Of a stretch of DNA of 64,000 bases, positions 1 to 9,489 are shown one piece after another (within the stretch, counting starts at the first letter, position 1; the number at the start of each line of letters is the position of its first letter). Source of the stretch: Nitzschia sp. DOCU1 (taxonomy: Eukaryota > Bacillariophyta > Bacillariophyceae > Bacillariales > Bacillariaceae); the NCBI GenBank assembly GCA_951394045.1, contig OX595985.1, positions 2,852,001 through 2,916,000 on the forward strand, in the 5' to 3' direction. The translations under genes and the position numbers were made by a program. The notes under the pieces are model-generated. The model saw nothing but the letters and a program-made list of their open reading frames with translations. It had not been told where the DNA came from and searched no databases.

Positions 1-593
1 AACTGGTCATTTCGTATCTTGTCGGCGAATACCACAAAGAATATGACCGCTGATTCCATAGTTGGCGAAGCGTCCTCCAAAAAGCCTTGCAACCGGTAAC
101 CTACATCTTCAACCAGCTTTGAATAGAAATCGCGGCCTTTCGGGTTGATGTCGGGATTGTCCACGAGAAATATCTGCAATGCGCTAGGAGTCTCTAGCGA
201 CCCTTTAGCCCAAGGACACAGCTGAAGAGGCAACACAAAGTGCCGACACCAGGCCCAAGTTTGCTGGACTGCCATGGGCAACGATGATCTAGGTTGTTCT
301 TTTTGTTTTCGCCATTGTTCTAGCCCAGAATCGTATCGCCAAACAACGATTGGAAGTTCAATCTCGTGACCCCCAGAATCATTTTCTGTAAAGCGTAGTT
401 GTTGACGAAAAGGGCGCCGAAGATCTCGCAACATCCCGGTATTTACAACAGGACAAGGATCACTCGATCGCGAGTACCCTGGGATGACTCCATGCGCGAC
501 AAAAGCCGCTCGGAGAGGAATCCACGATAATAGCAAAGGGACCCAGACTGCCAGAAGTCTCCAATGGAGGCGTCGCGAGAAGATGGCCGACAT
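1..593 (-). CDS. DUF1415-family protein, plastid- or secretory-targeted; 3' part beyond window
   Basis: Continuous minus-strand frame from an ATG at 593 to the left edge, so about 197 N-terminal codons are present and the C-terminus is missing. Residues ~12-30 are strongly hydrophobic (LLAVWVPLLLSW...) and are followed by R-A-A-F-V-A, which resembles the Ala-x-Ala-Phe cleavage motif of diatom plastid precursors. Around residues 115-135 the segment TWAWCRHFVLPLQLCPWAKG matches the start of DUF1415, whose signature is an aromatic residue, a V-hydrophobic stretch and then L-C-P-[FW]-A. DUF1415 proteins are small and of unknown biochemical function in bacteria and algae. A shorter start at 434 is possible, but it would drop the hydrophobic leader, so the 593 start is preferred. 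The gene is divergent from the amidohydrolase at 1053. The family call rests on one conserved block; plastid targeting is inference. Confidence 0.62.
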   Translation of the reverse strand, partial: MSAIFSRRLHWRLLAVWVPLLLSWIPLRAAFVAHGVIPGYSRSSDPCPVVNTGMLRDLRRPFRQQLRFTENDSGGHEIELPIVVWRYDSGLEQWRKQKEQPRSSLPMAVQQTWAWCRHFVLPLQLCPWAKGSLETPSALQIFLVDNPDINPKGRDFYSKLVEDVGYRLQGFLEDASPTMESAVIFFVVFADKIRNDQ

Positions 594-1052
594 TTCACAA
601 TTTTGCCATCCACAATCGTCTTCTCGCAATAAGGAGATACCCTTTGGTCTCCGAGAGTGCCCTACACGTACTGTGTCGATAGACACAAAGATCCACTTGG
701 GATCGCCAGCATTTCGCTATCTCGTGATGATCTCCCGAAGAAAATTTCTGTGGCAGGAAATACGGTGTGGACTCATTGGACTGATTTGGTCTGGCGCGCC
801 CGTCCGAAAGCCAATGCGCCGTGCGCCGACAGGCGCGAAAATGTCGTGCAAAATATTGGCGCACCCCCATTTTCGCGCCATATTAAAAAGGGCAATTGAT
901 TTGTTTTCTGGCTGGAAACTTCATCCGACGACGAGCGAAGCAGCAATCGACGCAACGGCCCGATGAGATGCTCGATGATACTGGCACGTTCCATGGTACA
1001 TTTCATTCCACCCTGAGCCGCAAGTTTGAAGCTGTGATCGATTAAAAGAAGC
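594..1052. other. Divergent intergenic region
   Basis: This 459-base region separates the minus-strand DUF1415 gene from the plus-strand amidohydrolase and probably holds both promoters. Open frames here on both strands overlap each other and show no domain, so they are not called. Confidence 0.5.
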
Positions 1053-2873
1053 ATGAAGTTTGGTAGCAATTCTTTGTTGTTGGCCTTATTGAGCAGCCAT
1101 GTGCTGCTCTCAAGCGGATACACACTTCTTGGCAATGGTCAAATTTACACGGTCGACCCTGACAATCCACTCGTTGAGGCGATGGCTATAAACGAAAACA
1201 AGATCCTGAAAGTGGGTACTGTCGCGTCTTTGAGAAGCTCCCTGGGTCGTGAAGAGAAATTCTGGAACCTCGATGGGCGCCTGGTGCTCCCTGGATTCCA
1301 GGACGTACATGTCCATGCCGTCGAAGCAGGGATCAACGCTCAGCTCTGTTACATTCCAGAGGACACGGACATGTACGATATTGCGAAGAAACTCCGAAGC
1401 TGCAAAAACGGTGGAGAATTCGGGGATCAAGGCTGGATCATCGGAATCGGCATCGACGTGGGAGTCCTGCTTGACGCAATGTGGGAATACAACTATGAAT
1501 GGCCCATTGATGTGCTCGACGACGAATTCCCAGATGTTCCCGTGCTTATTCTTGACAACTTGGGACATGCTGCCCTCGTCAACACCGCTGCCTTCGAAAA
1601 CTCTGACATGTTTATTTACTACGATGAGGACCCTGCTGGCGGAATCCTGGATCGTGACGAGAATGGAGATGTGGTGGGCGTAGCTCGCGAGAATGCTCAA
1701 CAGGGATTCCGCAACGCTGCATTCCCCCCAACTGAAAAAAACGAGCAAACCGCATACAATGGATTGTTGAGGTCTATGTCGACTCTCGCGTCCTACGGAA
1801 TTACGACTATCAGTGATGCTGGTGGGTTCTGGAAGCAAGCGCAGACAGAAGCATGGGAGCGTGCGGAAGCGGCAGGAAAGATGCTCGTACGCGCCAGCAA
1901 CGCATTTTACGTTTACCCCGATATCGGAATCGGCGAGCAAATTTTCATTTTTCAGTCTCGCTTCAGCAACAACAAGGAAAAACTGGTACGGTTTAACCAA
2001 GCCAAGATCTATGTTGATGGCATTTTAGAGCTCGGCACGTCGGCTCTATATGAGCCTTACGAAGCGTACATGGAGTTGCCGTCGGAACGACAGCTAGGCT
2101 TCGAATACTTTGAGAGCCAGGCAATCTTGGAGTCTATTGCAGCGCAAATCGTGGCAGCGGGGTACCAACTGCACCTCCATGTGACTGGTGACAGAGCAGC
2201 CAATATTGCACTGAATGTGATTGAAGGATTGTCCGACTCCAGCACTGGCCCCCACCGTCTAACTCACTTGTATCTCGTTGATGAAGCCGATCAAACCCGA
2301 TTTGCGGAGCTTGATGTCGTAGCAGACTTCCAGATGGCTCCCAGCAGCTTGGATCCCTCCTACAGAAGTTTCATTTCACAAGTCATTGGTGCGTCTCGTG
2401 CAAGTGAGTTGCTTCCGATCAACGCTTTGTCCAATGCAGGAGCGTACATAACATTGAGTAGTGACTGGGATGCTGATGAGCTTGATCCTTTGGTGAAGCT
2501 GAAGACAGTTCTGACTATGCCGGGAGGAAAGGGGATTTCTAGTCTGGACAGTGCCATTGCCATGATGACAATCAATGCCGCCAACGCTTTGCAGCATGGC
2601 GATACTACAGGTTCCCTTCAGGCCGGAAAGTTTGCAGATTTCATTATCCTTTCTCGCAACATCTTTAACGAGGCCGCAGAAGACATCGACAAGGCCGAAG
2701 TGTTAGTGACTGTGATGAACGGCGAACGGACCTATGACCCTGATGGTCTGTATGGGTCAAAGATCGGCAGTCGCCCCGGCACTTCTGGCGCGGGATCTAT
2801 TGTTTTTGTTTCCCTATCGTTCGGTCTTGCGGTCGGCCTCACGTTGGTCAGCCTCCTTGATGGTCTGTTCTAG
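1053..2873 (+). CDS. Secreted or membrane-anchored amidohydrolase (YtcJ-like, amidohydrolase family 3)
   Basis: 606 residues, intron-free, starting at an ATG followed by a clear signal peptide (hydrophobic residues 6-22). The body is a metal-dependent amidohydrolase of the YtcJ/family 3 type. The N-terminal beta domain holds LLGNGQIYTVD, and the metal motif H-V-H-A sits at about residue 88 after VLPGFQD. A second metal histidine block LHLHVTGDRA lies near residue 375, a catalytic Asp block SSDWDADELDPL near 470, and the closing family motif TINAANALQHGDTTGSL...GKFADFIIL near 510-535. Such enzymes hydrolyse amides or related bonds; the substrate cannot be deduced. The last ~25 residues are hydrophobic and may be a GPI signal or membrane anchor, giving an extracellular or endomembrane topology. 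Length is typical for YtcJ (~530-600). Family assignment is firm; substrate is unknown. Confidence 0.9.
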   Translation: MKFGSNSLLLALLSSHVLLSSGYTLLGNGQIYTVDPDNPLVEAMAINENKILKVGTVASLRSSLGREEKFWNLDGRLVLPGFQDVHVHAVEAGINAQLCYIPEDTDMYDIAKKLRSCKNGGEFGDQGWIIGIGIDVGVLLDAMWEYNYEWPIDVLDDEFPDVPVLILDNLGHAALVNTAAFENSDMFIYYDEDPAGGILDRDENGDVVGVARENAQQGFRNAAFPPTEKNEQTAYNGLLRSMSTLASYGITTISDAGGFWKQAQTEAWERAEAAGKMLVRASNAFYVYPDIGIGEQIFIFQSRFSNNKEKLVRFNQAKIYVDGILELGTSALYEPYEAYMELPSERQLGFEYFESQAILESIAAQIVAAGYQLHLHVTGDRAANIALNVIEGLSDSSTGPHRLTHLYLVDEADQTRFAELDVVADFQMAPSSLDPSYRSFISQVIGASRASELLPINALSNAGAYITLSSDWDADELDPLVKLKTVLTMPGGKGISSLDSAIAMMTINAANALQHGDTTGSLQAGKFADFIILSRNIFNEAAEDIDKAEVLVTVMNGERTYDPDGLYGSKIGSRPGTSGAGSIVFVSLSFGLAVGLTLVSLLDGLF

Positions 2874-2912
2874 AGAGTCTATGTTTTTTGGTGTTAACAA
2901 ATAGGAGTCACA

Positions 2913-3209
2913 CTATTTGCGATGCTTTAGTTTTGCCTTTGCAGCCAAAATGTCGTTTTGTGCAAAGCCTCCACCTCCTCCAGCAGTCGTAGGGACTTTT
3001 GCCGTCTTTAATTGTTTCGTATGTATCTCAGTCTGCTTGTCCTTTCTCTTTGTGTCGGGATCTTGAACATGGTGGAGACGCTTTTTCTGCTTCACGCAGT
3101 CGGCGCGGTGTTGTTCCAGCCCGGGGTCTTTGAATCCATTCTTCTTCCGCTTTGCATATTCCTGTGCTTCTCGTCGATGCTCTGCGTTCTTGCTACTACT
3201 GCATCCCAT
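2913..3209 (-). CDS. Small N-myristoylated, Lys-rich protein
   Basis: 98 residues beginning M-G-C-S-S-S-K, a textbook N-myristoylation site (Gly2, Ser6) with an adjacent Cys3 for palmitoylation, so the product should sit on the cytoplasmic face of a membrane. The remainder is very basic (Lys, Arg, Gln, His), lacks hydrophobic segments, and has a Gly stretch before a Lys-rich end (AAKAKLKHRK). It converges on the amidohydrolase with only 39 bases between stop codons. No recognised domain. The exact lipidation motif makes a real gene more likely than a chance frame, although no homologue is recognised. Confidence 0.6.
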   Translation of the reverse strand: MGCSSSKNAEHRREAQEYAKRKKNGFKDPGLEQHRADCVKQKKRLHHVQDPDTKRKDKQTEIHTKQLKTAKVPTTAGGGGGFAQNDILAAKAKLKHRK

Positions 3210-4250
3210 AGTTTAGTTGATAGTGTGAGTCCGTTCTCTTGCCGCTGTATTTGATCTGCCTGATAGTTGAAATAGAGAGAAGATCATGACCGGAAGCAGA
3301 AATCTTCACACGAACGACAATATCCGCACAGTGGCGAAAACAGCCGTGCGCCACACACCCCTGCTCCAGGATTCACTCAGACACACACACGATTGCACAC
3401 ACGCAAGACTCCTACCGAACATATCGGAACGACGTTGCAAGCCCTATCATAGCTACTACTAGCAAGAGAGCGCACACAAAAAAGTCGAAGAAAAAAAAAA
3501 CTTTCACCCTTTATTAATTTAAATAGTGCGGAGCGTCCCCTCATCATCGCATCCAATAAAGCAAGGACGCTCCTTTCTAATCGGGGCGCGCGCGTGCGTA
3601 GGTGTTTTGGGCGATGCCCTCCGCAACTTGAGCGGTACCAGTACGGAAACTTTTGTGATTTTTCTTGTGGCGGATTTAAGGGTTTTTTGTCCGCGAAATC
3701 GCGCGCTGTGATTGGTGTAGACGTGTCACAACTTTAATTAAATTTAAATTTCAAGCGTATGTGTGATGATATGTAGTTGTAGATGTGAAACCATTTTTAT
3801 GTGCGCGCTGTCGCGTGTGGAACATAAGACACTATGTAGGACATCGATAATTATCGACGCTGCGAATGCTGGCGTGCGCGTGCCCGTCTGCTTGCGCACT
3901 TTTCGCGCAGTGGTGTTGATGAACCGATGGCGGATGGACGACGACGATGATCATGATCATCGATACACAAGAGAGATGAGGATGATGACCCGACGGTTCG
4001 TTCGTTTTGGACCCGAAGAAACAAAGTAGGAACACCTACTGCACAGTAATCAATCATGCATGTTGCAGATCAATTGACGCCACGCGCTCGATCAGTTCGC
4101 CGACTGACTCTTTGTGGTCGAAGAAGTCGAATTAAAGGCTCATAACCTATTGATAATACAGGCCAACCTCGTCCGTGCGAAACGCATCCCCGAGCAATTC
4201 ACTATCACCCGCAACGAGAAATCAACTAACACTCGTCTCTACCAACTTTT
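3210..4250. other. Intergenic region, AC-rich then AT-rich
   Basis: About 1 kb. It contains CA-rich runs near 3350-3420, an A-run near 3490 and AT-rich stretches near 3735. Short frames near 3760-4055 on both strands lack any domain. I see no gene here; the left end should carry the promoter of the minus-strand lipidated protein. Confidence 0.4.
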
Positions 4251-4691
4251 AGGTGCTGAACCCCCACGAACAATCAACTAACATTAGGGTTTGGTTTGGG
4301 TGGGTTGGAACACGGTTACTATCTAGTAGAATCAATGACAACGAGCATTCAACTAACACACGAAACGAGCAATCAACTATCACACGGAACGAGCAATTTT
4401 TAGGTGCTGAACCCCCACGAACAATCAACTAACATTAGGGTTGGGTTTGGGTGGGTTGGAACACGGTTACTATCTAGTAGAATCAATGAGAACGAGCATT
4501 CAACTAACACACGAAACGAGCAATCAACTATCACACGAAACGAGCAATCAACTATCACACGGAAGGAGCAATGTTTAGGTGCTGAACCCCCACGAACAAT
4601 CAAATAACATTAGGGTTGGGTTTGGGTGGGTTGGAACACGGTTACTATCTAGTAGAATCAATGACAACGAGCATTCAACTAACACACGAAA
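4251..4691 (+). repeat. Minisatellite, 151/175-base unit with nested 24-base repeat
   Basis: Three head-to-tail copies begin with AGGTGCTGAACCCCCACGAA at 4251, 4402 and 4577 (spacing 151 and 175). The 24-base difference is one extra copy of a nested unit (ACGAAACGAGCAATCAACTA...). Each copy includes a G-rich CATTAGGGTTGGGTTTGGG-type segment. The third copy ends about 125 bases upstream of the UBX-gene start codon. Confidence 0.9.
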
Positions 4692-4733
4692 GAATGGCCC
4701 AGCGGCCCGAGCGCCCGCCTTACCGCGCCGGTA

Positions 4734-4777
4734 CGATAGAAAACGGAGCGCCAACCAACCCGCTCCGTTTTCTATCG
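4734..4777. repeat. Perfect 17-base inverted repeat (hairpin)
   Basis: CGATAGAAAACGGAGCG (4734-4750) and its exact reverse complement (4761-4777) flank the 10-base loop CCAACCAACC. The hairpin ends 38 bases before the ATG at 4816, in the likely 5' leader or core promoter of the UBX gene. Confidence 0.9.
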
Positions 4778-4815
4778 CTCCCGCGTTACACTTATATTAA
4801 TATTGTTATTGAATT

Positions 4816-6012
4816 ATGTTTCGACGTCTCGCGGACCGTGTCACCTCCGCCGTTGCTTCGGTGGCTGGTTCCAGTGAAAGCAGTGACCCAGTCAGTAGAT
4901 TGACAAGCATGGGATTTTCGAGTGCCGATGCTCGGCACGCCCTTGCAATTAATGGAGACAACGTGGAACAAGCCGCCGAGTGGCTATTGGCAAATAGAGG
5001 AAGTCACACTCAGCCCATGGAGGATGACCTGCAAAAGGCGATTTCTGCCAGCTTGGAAGATGCAGCTAGAGTCCCGCAACGGTCGGCGGCTTCTAGGCGC
5101 GCTGGCCAAGCGGCCCTCGAACGGTTCGAGGAGGAAAAGACGCCGAAACCTGCAGCGAAGGGGGTAACAACGGCAAAGACAGCCCTCCAAAGCCACCCAA
5201 ACGTCAAAGTTCCAAAGCGCCTGAGTCAGCTCGACAAGGAAGATGTCATTCTGAGATGCGCCCAGCGGGTGGCCCCAAACGCCTTGGCGGTTGATACACT
5301 CCTAAAGTCGCTCAGGCAGTTGCAAAAAGATCCGACAAACCAGAAGTTCCGGACTATCGACATGACCACACCCGGGTTCCAGCGAACATTGAAAGATGTA
5401 CCGGGAGCTATAGATTTTCTGAAAGCCGCTCCCGGATTCCACGAGTCGTACTCCAACAGGAATCTTCTTGAGCTTAGCTTTGTGGACCCTGCTACGCTCT
5501 ACCTCGGAATTTCGGCACTTGAGCAAATACAGCAGAATTCAAACGAGTACAAGGAAAACAAACAACAGATTATATTTGAAAAAGAAATACAGCAAATTCT
5601 CACCCTCGCAGACCAAGACATGGAGGAAGCCATCAAGCGATCACAATTTATTAGCAAACTCCCCTCAGAACCTACCATTGGTGGCGGCCTAATTACTGTT
5701 GAACTTGGATCCTCGTCGAAGATACAGCGGAAGTTCGATGCAGATGACTGCCTTCAGGACGTCTTAAACTGGTTAGGGGCGAATGGATCTGCCATTCCGA
5801 AAAAGCTCGAAGCGAACGAGTGGCACCTTGTCGATCGGAATCATGCGAATTCGACGGCATACAATCTACAAGAACTCAAGGGGAGAACATTGCAATACAT
5901 TGGATGCTGGCCCTCAGGGAGATTAGCTATTGTACCTATTCCTCCCGCTGGTTCAGACCGCACGCCGACTTCGTCTAGAGGGCTCGGCGCCGCGCCCCTG
6001 GATGCTCTTTAG
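4816..6012 (+). CDS. UBA-UIM-PUB-UBX protein, predicted p97/Cdc48 cofactor
   Basis: 398 residues, single exon. Residues ~25-63 form a UBA domain (LTSMGFSSADARHAL...NVEQAAEWLLAN) that binds ubiquitin. Residues ~69-80 (DDLQKAISASLEDA) resemble a ubiquitin-interacting helix. Residues ~140-255 form a PUB domain (segments QKFRTIDMTTPGFQRTL, GAIDFLKAAPGF), which binds the C-terminal tail of the AAA ATPase p97/Cdc48. The C-terminal ~85 residues (ITVELGSSSKIQRKFDADD to RLAIVPIPP) look like a UBX or ubiquitin-like fold. PUB plus UBX in one protein is the architecture of UBXD1/UBXN6, so the likely role is delivering ubiquitinated clients to Cdc48 in the cytosol or at ER-derived membranes. The UBX call is weaker than UBA and PUB because the loop motif FPR is not evident. 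Confidence 0.82.
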   Translation: MFRRLADRVTSAVASVAGSSESSDPVSRLTSMGFSSADARHALAINGDNVEQAAEWLLANRGSHTQPMEDDLQKAISASLEDAARVPQRSAASRRAGQAALERFEEEKTPKPAAKGVTTAKTALQSHPNVKVPKRLSQLDKEDVILRCAQRVAPNALAVDTLLKSLRQLQKDPTNQKFRTIDMTTPGFQRTLKDVPGAIDFLKAAPGFHESYSNRNLLELSFVDPATLYLGISALEQIQQNSNEYKENKQQIIFEKEIQQILTLADQDMEEAIKRSQFISKLPSEPTIGGGLITVELGSSSKIQRKFDADDCLQDVLNWLGANGSAIPKKLEANEWHLVDRNHANSTAYNLQELKGRTLQYIGCWPSGRLAIVPIPPAGSDRTPTSSRGLGAAPLDAL

Positions 6013-6470
6013 TGCAATCACTACTAGCAGTTTGTGCAAAGGGGTATTCAAAATCGGCGGGTGGGGCATGTACCCACGCACCCGAACTTGGCGTGTATGA
6101 GCATTAGCTTTCTGTTACAGATAGGGTGGTCGTTTGGCGACGTAAGAATTAATGTCGGGGTGCGGAGGAATTTATTTGGAAAATGTTGGCACTGAAAATG
6201 CATATTTTCGTCACACCCAGGGCCCCGAAAGAATGGATTGTTTCAACAGCTTCTCACGGATGTCGATTGGACGGGCGACACGGATGGTGAAGGTTTGCAA
6301 GTCGACGGCGACGAAGACGATCAGTCATTGTGCCCTTTCCTCCTGCTGGTTCAGACCGCACGCCGCTGGATGCTCTTTAGCGAAATCACTAGCAGTTTGT
6401 GCAAATGCTATGTTTACTAGTTGTTACTAACAAAAATTACACCCAAGTAGCCTCCCTAGTAGTTGCTCAT
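6013..6470. other. Intergenic region with duplicated 3' gene tail
   Basis: Region between the convergent UBX and HMG-box genes. It contains a second partial copy of the UBX gene 3' end (see 6338-6405). Two short plus-strand frames at 6152-6430 overlap this copy and have no domain of their own, so they are not called. Confidence 0.5.
6338..6405 (+). repeat. Partial duplicate of the UBX-gene 3' end
   Basis: The sequence from CCTCCTGCTGGTTCAGACCG through GGATGCTCTTTAG to AGCAGTTTGTGCAAA nearly repeats 5939-6040, the last codons plus start of the 3' UTR of the UBX gene. About 30 bases of the parent (TTCGTCTAGAGGGCTCGG...) are missing from the copy. The copies are about 400 bases apart in direct orientation. 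Confidence 0.8.
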
Positions 6471-7955
6471 TTACGATGAGACTCCAGGAACTGTCATTGT
6501 TTCCATTTTCGAAGGATCCTTTTCCTTGAGGTCATGAGTGTGGTCCTTGTCAGACTCATCGTCACCAAGCGTCTTCACCTTGTCAGACTGCTTCAAGTAA
6601 TACTCCTCCATCGCCTTCTTTTGACGAATCATATCTTCCTTAGCAAGATCCTGATAGTATTGGCGTTCGTCCACTGGTAGCGCCTTCCAGCGTTGACCAA
6701 CCATCTGGGCTAGCAGCCTGAAGCTAATCTTGCCGTGTGTCTTGCGATGCGGTCTTCGCTTCTTCTCAGAAGGTAGTAGAGGCCGAAGTAATGCCCGTGG
6801 CTTGGTTGAGGGGTCGGAGGACTCCGCGCCGTCCTTGTCGGATTCGTTGGCGTCGTCATCCTTTGTGACATTTTCGTCTTCCTTCTTTTCACTTTCAGAA
6901 TCTTTGTCTTCGGTCTTCTTGCCTTCCTTCTCGTCGATTTCTTTCAAGATGCGCTCTCGTTCCACGGAAAAGAATAGGTTGTATGCGCTGAGAGGCCGTC
7001 TCGGCATATCGGAGGGCTTCTTCTTGTGCTGTCGCTTTTTGGAAGCACCATCTCGGTCGAGCTTTTCCAAATCACCCCCACCAATCTTCAGGTTCTCGCC
7101 GAACCCTCTCTTGTTCCCAATGTCCATGAAGCCAGCCGCTTGCTGCTGCAATGAAAGCAATCGGGAAGAAGAAGGTTCGAGACGCTGTGGATCGCCAGAG
7201 AATCCAGCAAATAGGGAGTCTTGTGGTTGGTGCTGCTGGGTTCGCAAGAGAAAGTCATCAAAACGTCTCCCCCCAGCAAAGGTATTAGTTGCAATATTCG
7301 GCGTTCGCAGTCCAGTGGGTCCCGCCTGATCCTGCATCATGGCGAACGGGTTGGCACCAGGGAAGTTAAGACCAGCTCCCGGAGGGAACATGGTGGTAGG
7401 CAACATGCTTTGTTGCTGTTGCAGCTGCTCTGCGTCTGCACCAAACATAGCAGAGGCACTGCCGGCCTGTCGGAGGCGCGTGAGTTCATCTGCAAAGTTG
7501 CCATGCTGGGCTCGATCAGCCGCAGAGGAATCCTGTCCAAGGTCCTGCTGAAGTTCTTGGCGGCGGCGTCGGGCGAGGAGGAGCTGCAGAAGGAGCTCTT
7601 CTTCGCGGTCGGCCTGCTGGATCATGAAGCGAGGGTCGCCTCCACCGGCACCTTGCCCCATAGTCGCGGAGCCACCAACAAGTTGATTTTGAGACATGGT
7701 GTTTTGCCCGAACATGCCGACCCCACCCATCATGTTTGCACCCGACATGCCAAATGCGTTTCCGTCTTGTTGTCCCATTGGCAGGCCCGCAGCAGCTCTT
7801 GAGGTGGCAATGCGGCGCAGCATGTCTTGGTCCATTAAGGACATGTTGTTCATATCATCCTGATTCTGACCTTCCTGTTGTTCGTTGTTGCCCATCAAAT
7901 TGGCGTTATTGAGGTATCCCTGACCGCTGCGGGTGAAGTCCATATTCGGGTTCAT
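6471..7955 (-). CDS. HMG-box protein with acidic insertion and Gln/Met/Asn-rich N-terminus
   Basis: 494 residues. The first ~250 are rich in Asn, Gln, Met and Gly (low complexity, probable transactivation or condensate-type region), with an Arg-rich coiled segment EEELLLQLLLARRRRQELQQ near residue 115. The C-terminal half holds an HMG box split by an insertion: helix 1 PRRPLSAYNLFFSVERERIL at ~315, then ~75 residues of Lys/Glu/Asp/Ser, then ISFRLLAQMVGQRWKALPVDE and RQYYQDLAKEDMIRQKKAMEEYY (helices 2-3). HMG boxes bind and bend DNA in the nucleus. Such insertions between helices occur in other stramenopile HMG proteins as far as I know, but this one is long. The basic KKRQHKKKP before the box is a likely nuclear localisation signal. 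Transcribed convergently with the UBX gene. Confidence 0.85.
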   Translation of the reverse strand: MNPNMDFTRSGQGYLNNANLMGNNEQQEGQNQDDMNNMSLMDQDMLRRIATSRAAAGLPMGQQDGNAFGMSGANMMGGVGMFGQNTMSQNQLVGGSATMGQGAGGGDPRFMIQQADREEELLLQLLLARRRRQELQQDLGQDSSAADRAQHGNFADELTRLRQAGSASAMFGADAEQLQQQQSMLPTTMFPPGAGLNFPGANPFAMMQDQAGPTGLRTPNIATNTFAGGRRFDDFLLRTQQHQPQDSLFAGFSGDPQRLEPSSSRLLSLQQQAAGFMDIGNKRGFGENLKIGGGDLEKLDRDGASKKRQHKKKPSDMPRRPLSAYNLFFSVERERILKEIDEKEGKKTEDKDSESEKKEDENVTKDDDANESDKDGAESSDPSTKPRALLRPLLPSEKKRRPHRKTHGKISFRLLAQMVGQRWKALPVDERQYYQDLAKEDMIRQKKAMEEYYLKQSDKVKTLGDDESDKDHTHDLKEKDPSKMETMTVPGVSS

Positions 7956-9489
7956 TGAAACTGATCAGCAGGGTAAACTTGGAGCTCGGCAGATTCAGAA
8001 AGATGGAAAGGGTTAAGCTGTGTGGTCGGACGGGGCGCAATAGAGTTTGTGGCGCCGGAAATAAATTGCGAGCTTCGAATTTGTGTGAACATGTGGTGGG
8101 CATCTCGGCCGTTTGCTAGGCCCCGAAAACCCCTTGTGTTCTTCAAAATCGGGACGAAGAACCATTTCCACCGCGAAAAGTGTCGCCCGACGGAATGGGA
8201 AATACAACTTGAAGCAGCTTAAATAAAGTGAAATGTACTACCTCTGAAGGCGCCATTCGTAAATTGGACGAAAATAGCCCAAGTTCTCGGGGACAAAGAG
8301 AAGGCGCAACTGACTGTTACGACCAGCTATGAATTGACATGAGCTTATCCTTCCCTTCGGATATAGGCGAAGAAAAGAGCGATTCTCATGATGGTTCAGA
8401 AACCTGATTTCTATCGCTTCGCAGTATTTCAGGATGAAACTAAAATCTTTTGACTCATTGACACGAAAAATACTATCAAACGTGTATATTTTAAGAACAA
8501 TATTGAGCTGTTATTTCGAAAATGAATCGTTGAAAGATTCAGAAACATTTTATGCCCGGCTTAAAGAACGCCTCCGTATGTATTCGGTCTTGTCTCAATC
8601 CATGCTTCTATTGCCCTGCTCCTACCGAAATCGTAAAATGAATCGTTTCTAAGAATCTTAAATCCTGTTGGGCATTTAAAGTTTTTGCGAATTTGAGTCT
8701 CTGATGATCAAACCTCACATTCTCGTACAGTAGGACCTCTTACATTTCTACTCGTCGAAGTTTGGTGCCGAACGATTTTACTGCAATAGCCCTGAATGAC
8801 ATGATTTCGTGATATCAATTCCGTACATTCGACATCACTTAACGATACGTTGGTGGCAAGATCAAAGGGCAATAAACGCTTTCCGGTTCTCGGTCTTTTT
8901 GATGCGCTGTAACACCACATTACATCGTTTTTTCTCCCTATTCTCGTGACGAATTAACACAAAGGGCTTCTTCTGAAATGACTTAACGACCATCGGAAGG
9001 GCACTATCGTCTTGTTCAGACGGCAACATCTCTTTAGGAATTGAACGCAGAACGTTGCGACGTTTTGATATTGAAGATGGTGGTACAAAAGCGCTCCGCA
9101 ATTGCCCGCTTCTTCCATGCATGAAATCTGACGTGTCTCGCACTCAGACGCTGATTTGCTCTATTTTGTGATCCCGAACAAGTACCAAAAAATGCCTGGT
9201 ACTTGATTATGTACTATTGAAAGATACCCAGGTAACCATAATGCCTGAATCTCCCCCCTTCTTTCTACATTTTAGTCAATCGTCCCTCTTTCAGTAAAAA
9301 GATATGTCAGGTACGTCATTCATCAACTCAGCCATTCAATGAAATTTTTGTTGTTGTGACCACGGTCATCATCATCTCTGGCGCCAGAAGTACCTCATTC
9401 GGCAGCTTCGTTCTGGTATCCGATTCAGGCCTCAATTGTCATCAAAGTTGAGACCGCAACCAATCTTTTCTATCTACTGACAAACAAAA
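7956..9489. other. Long intergenic region
   Basis: 1.5 kb between the divergently transcribed HMG-box and adenylate kinase genes. Both strands contain only short frames (maximum ~93 codons, at 8862-9143 minus) without recognisable motifs. TCATCATCATC microsatellite-like bases occur near 9366. It probably carries both promoters; no gene is supported. Confidence 0.45.

Noticed and set aside
484..966. 160-codon plus-strand frame
   Set aside because: Overlaps the DUF1415 gene start on the other strand, low complexity and without a domain.
1110..2000. 296-codon minus-strand frame opposite the amidohydrolase
   Set aside because: Antisense shadow; no domain, and the sense strand carries the intact enzyme.
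4251..4691. Telomeric repeat because of TTAGGG-like words
   Set aside because: Only one G-rich segment per 151-base unit; no tandem TTAGGG run, so an ordinary minisatellite.
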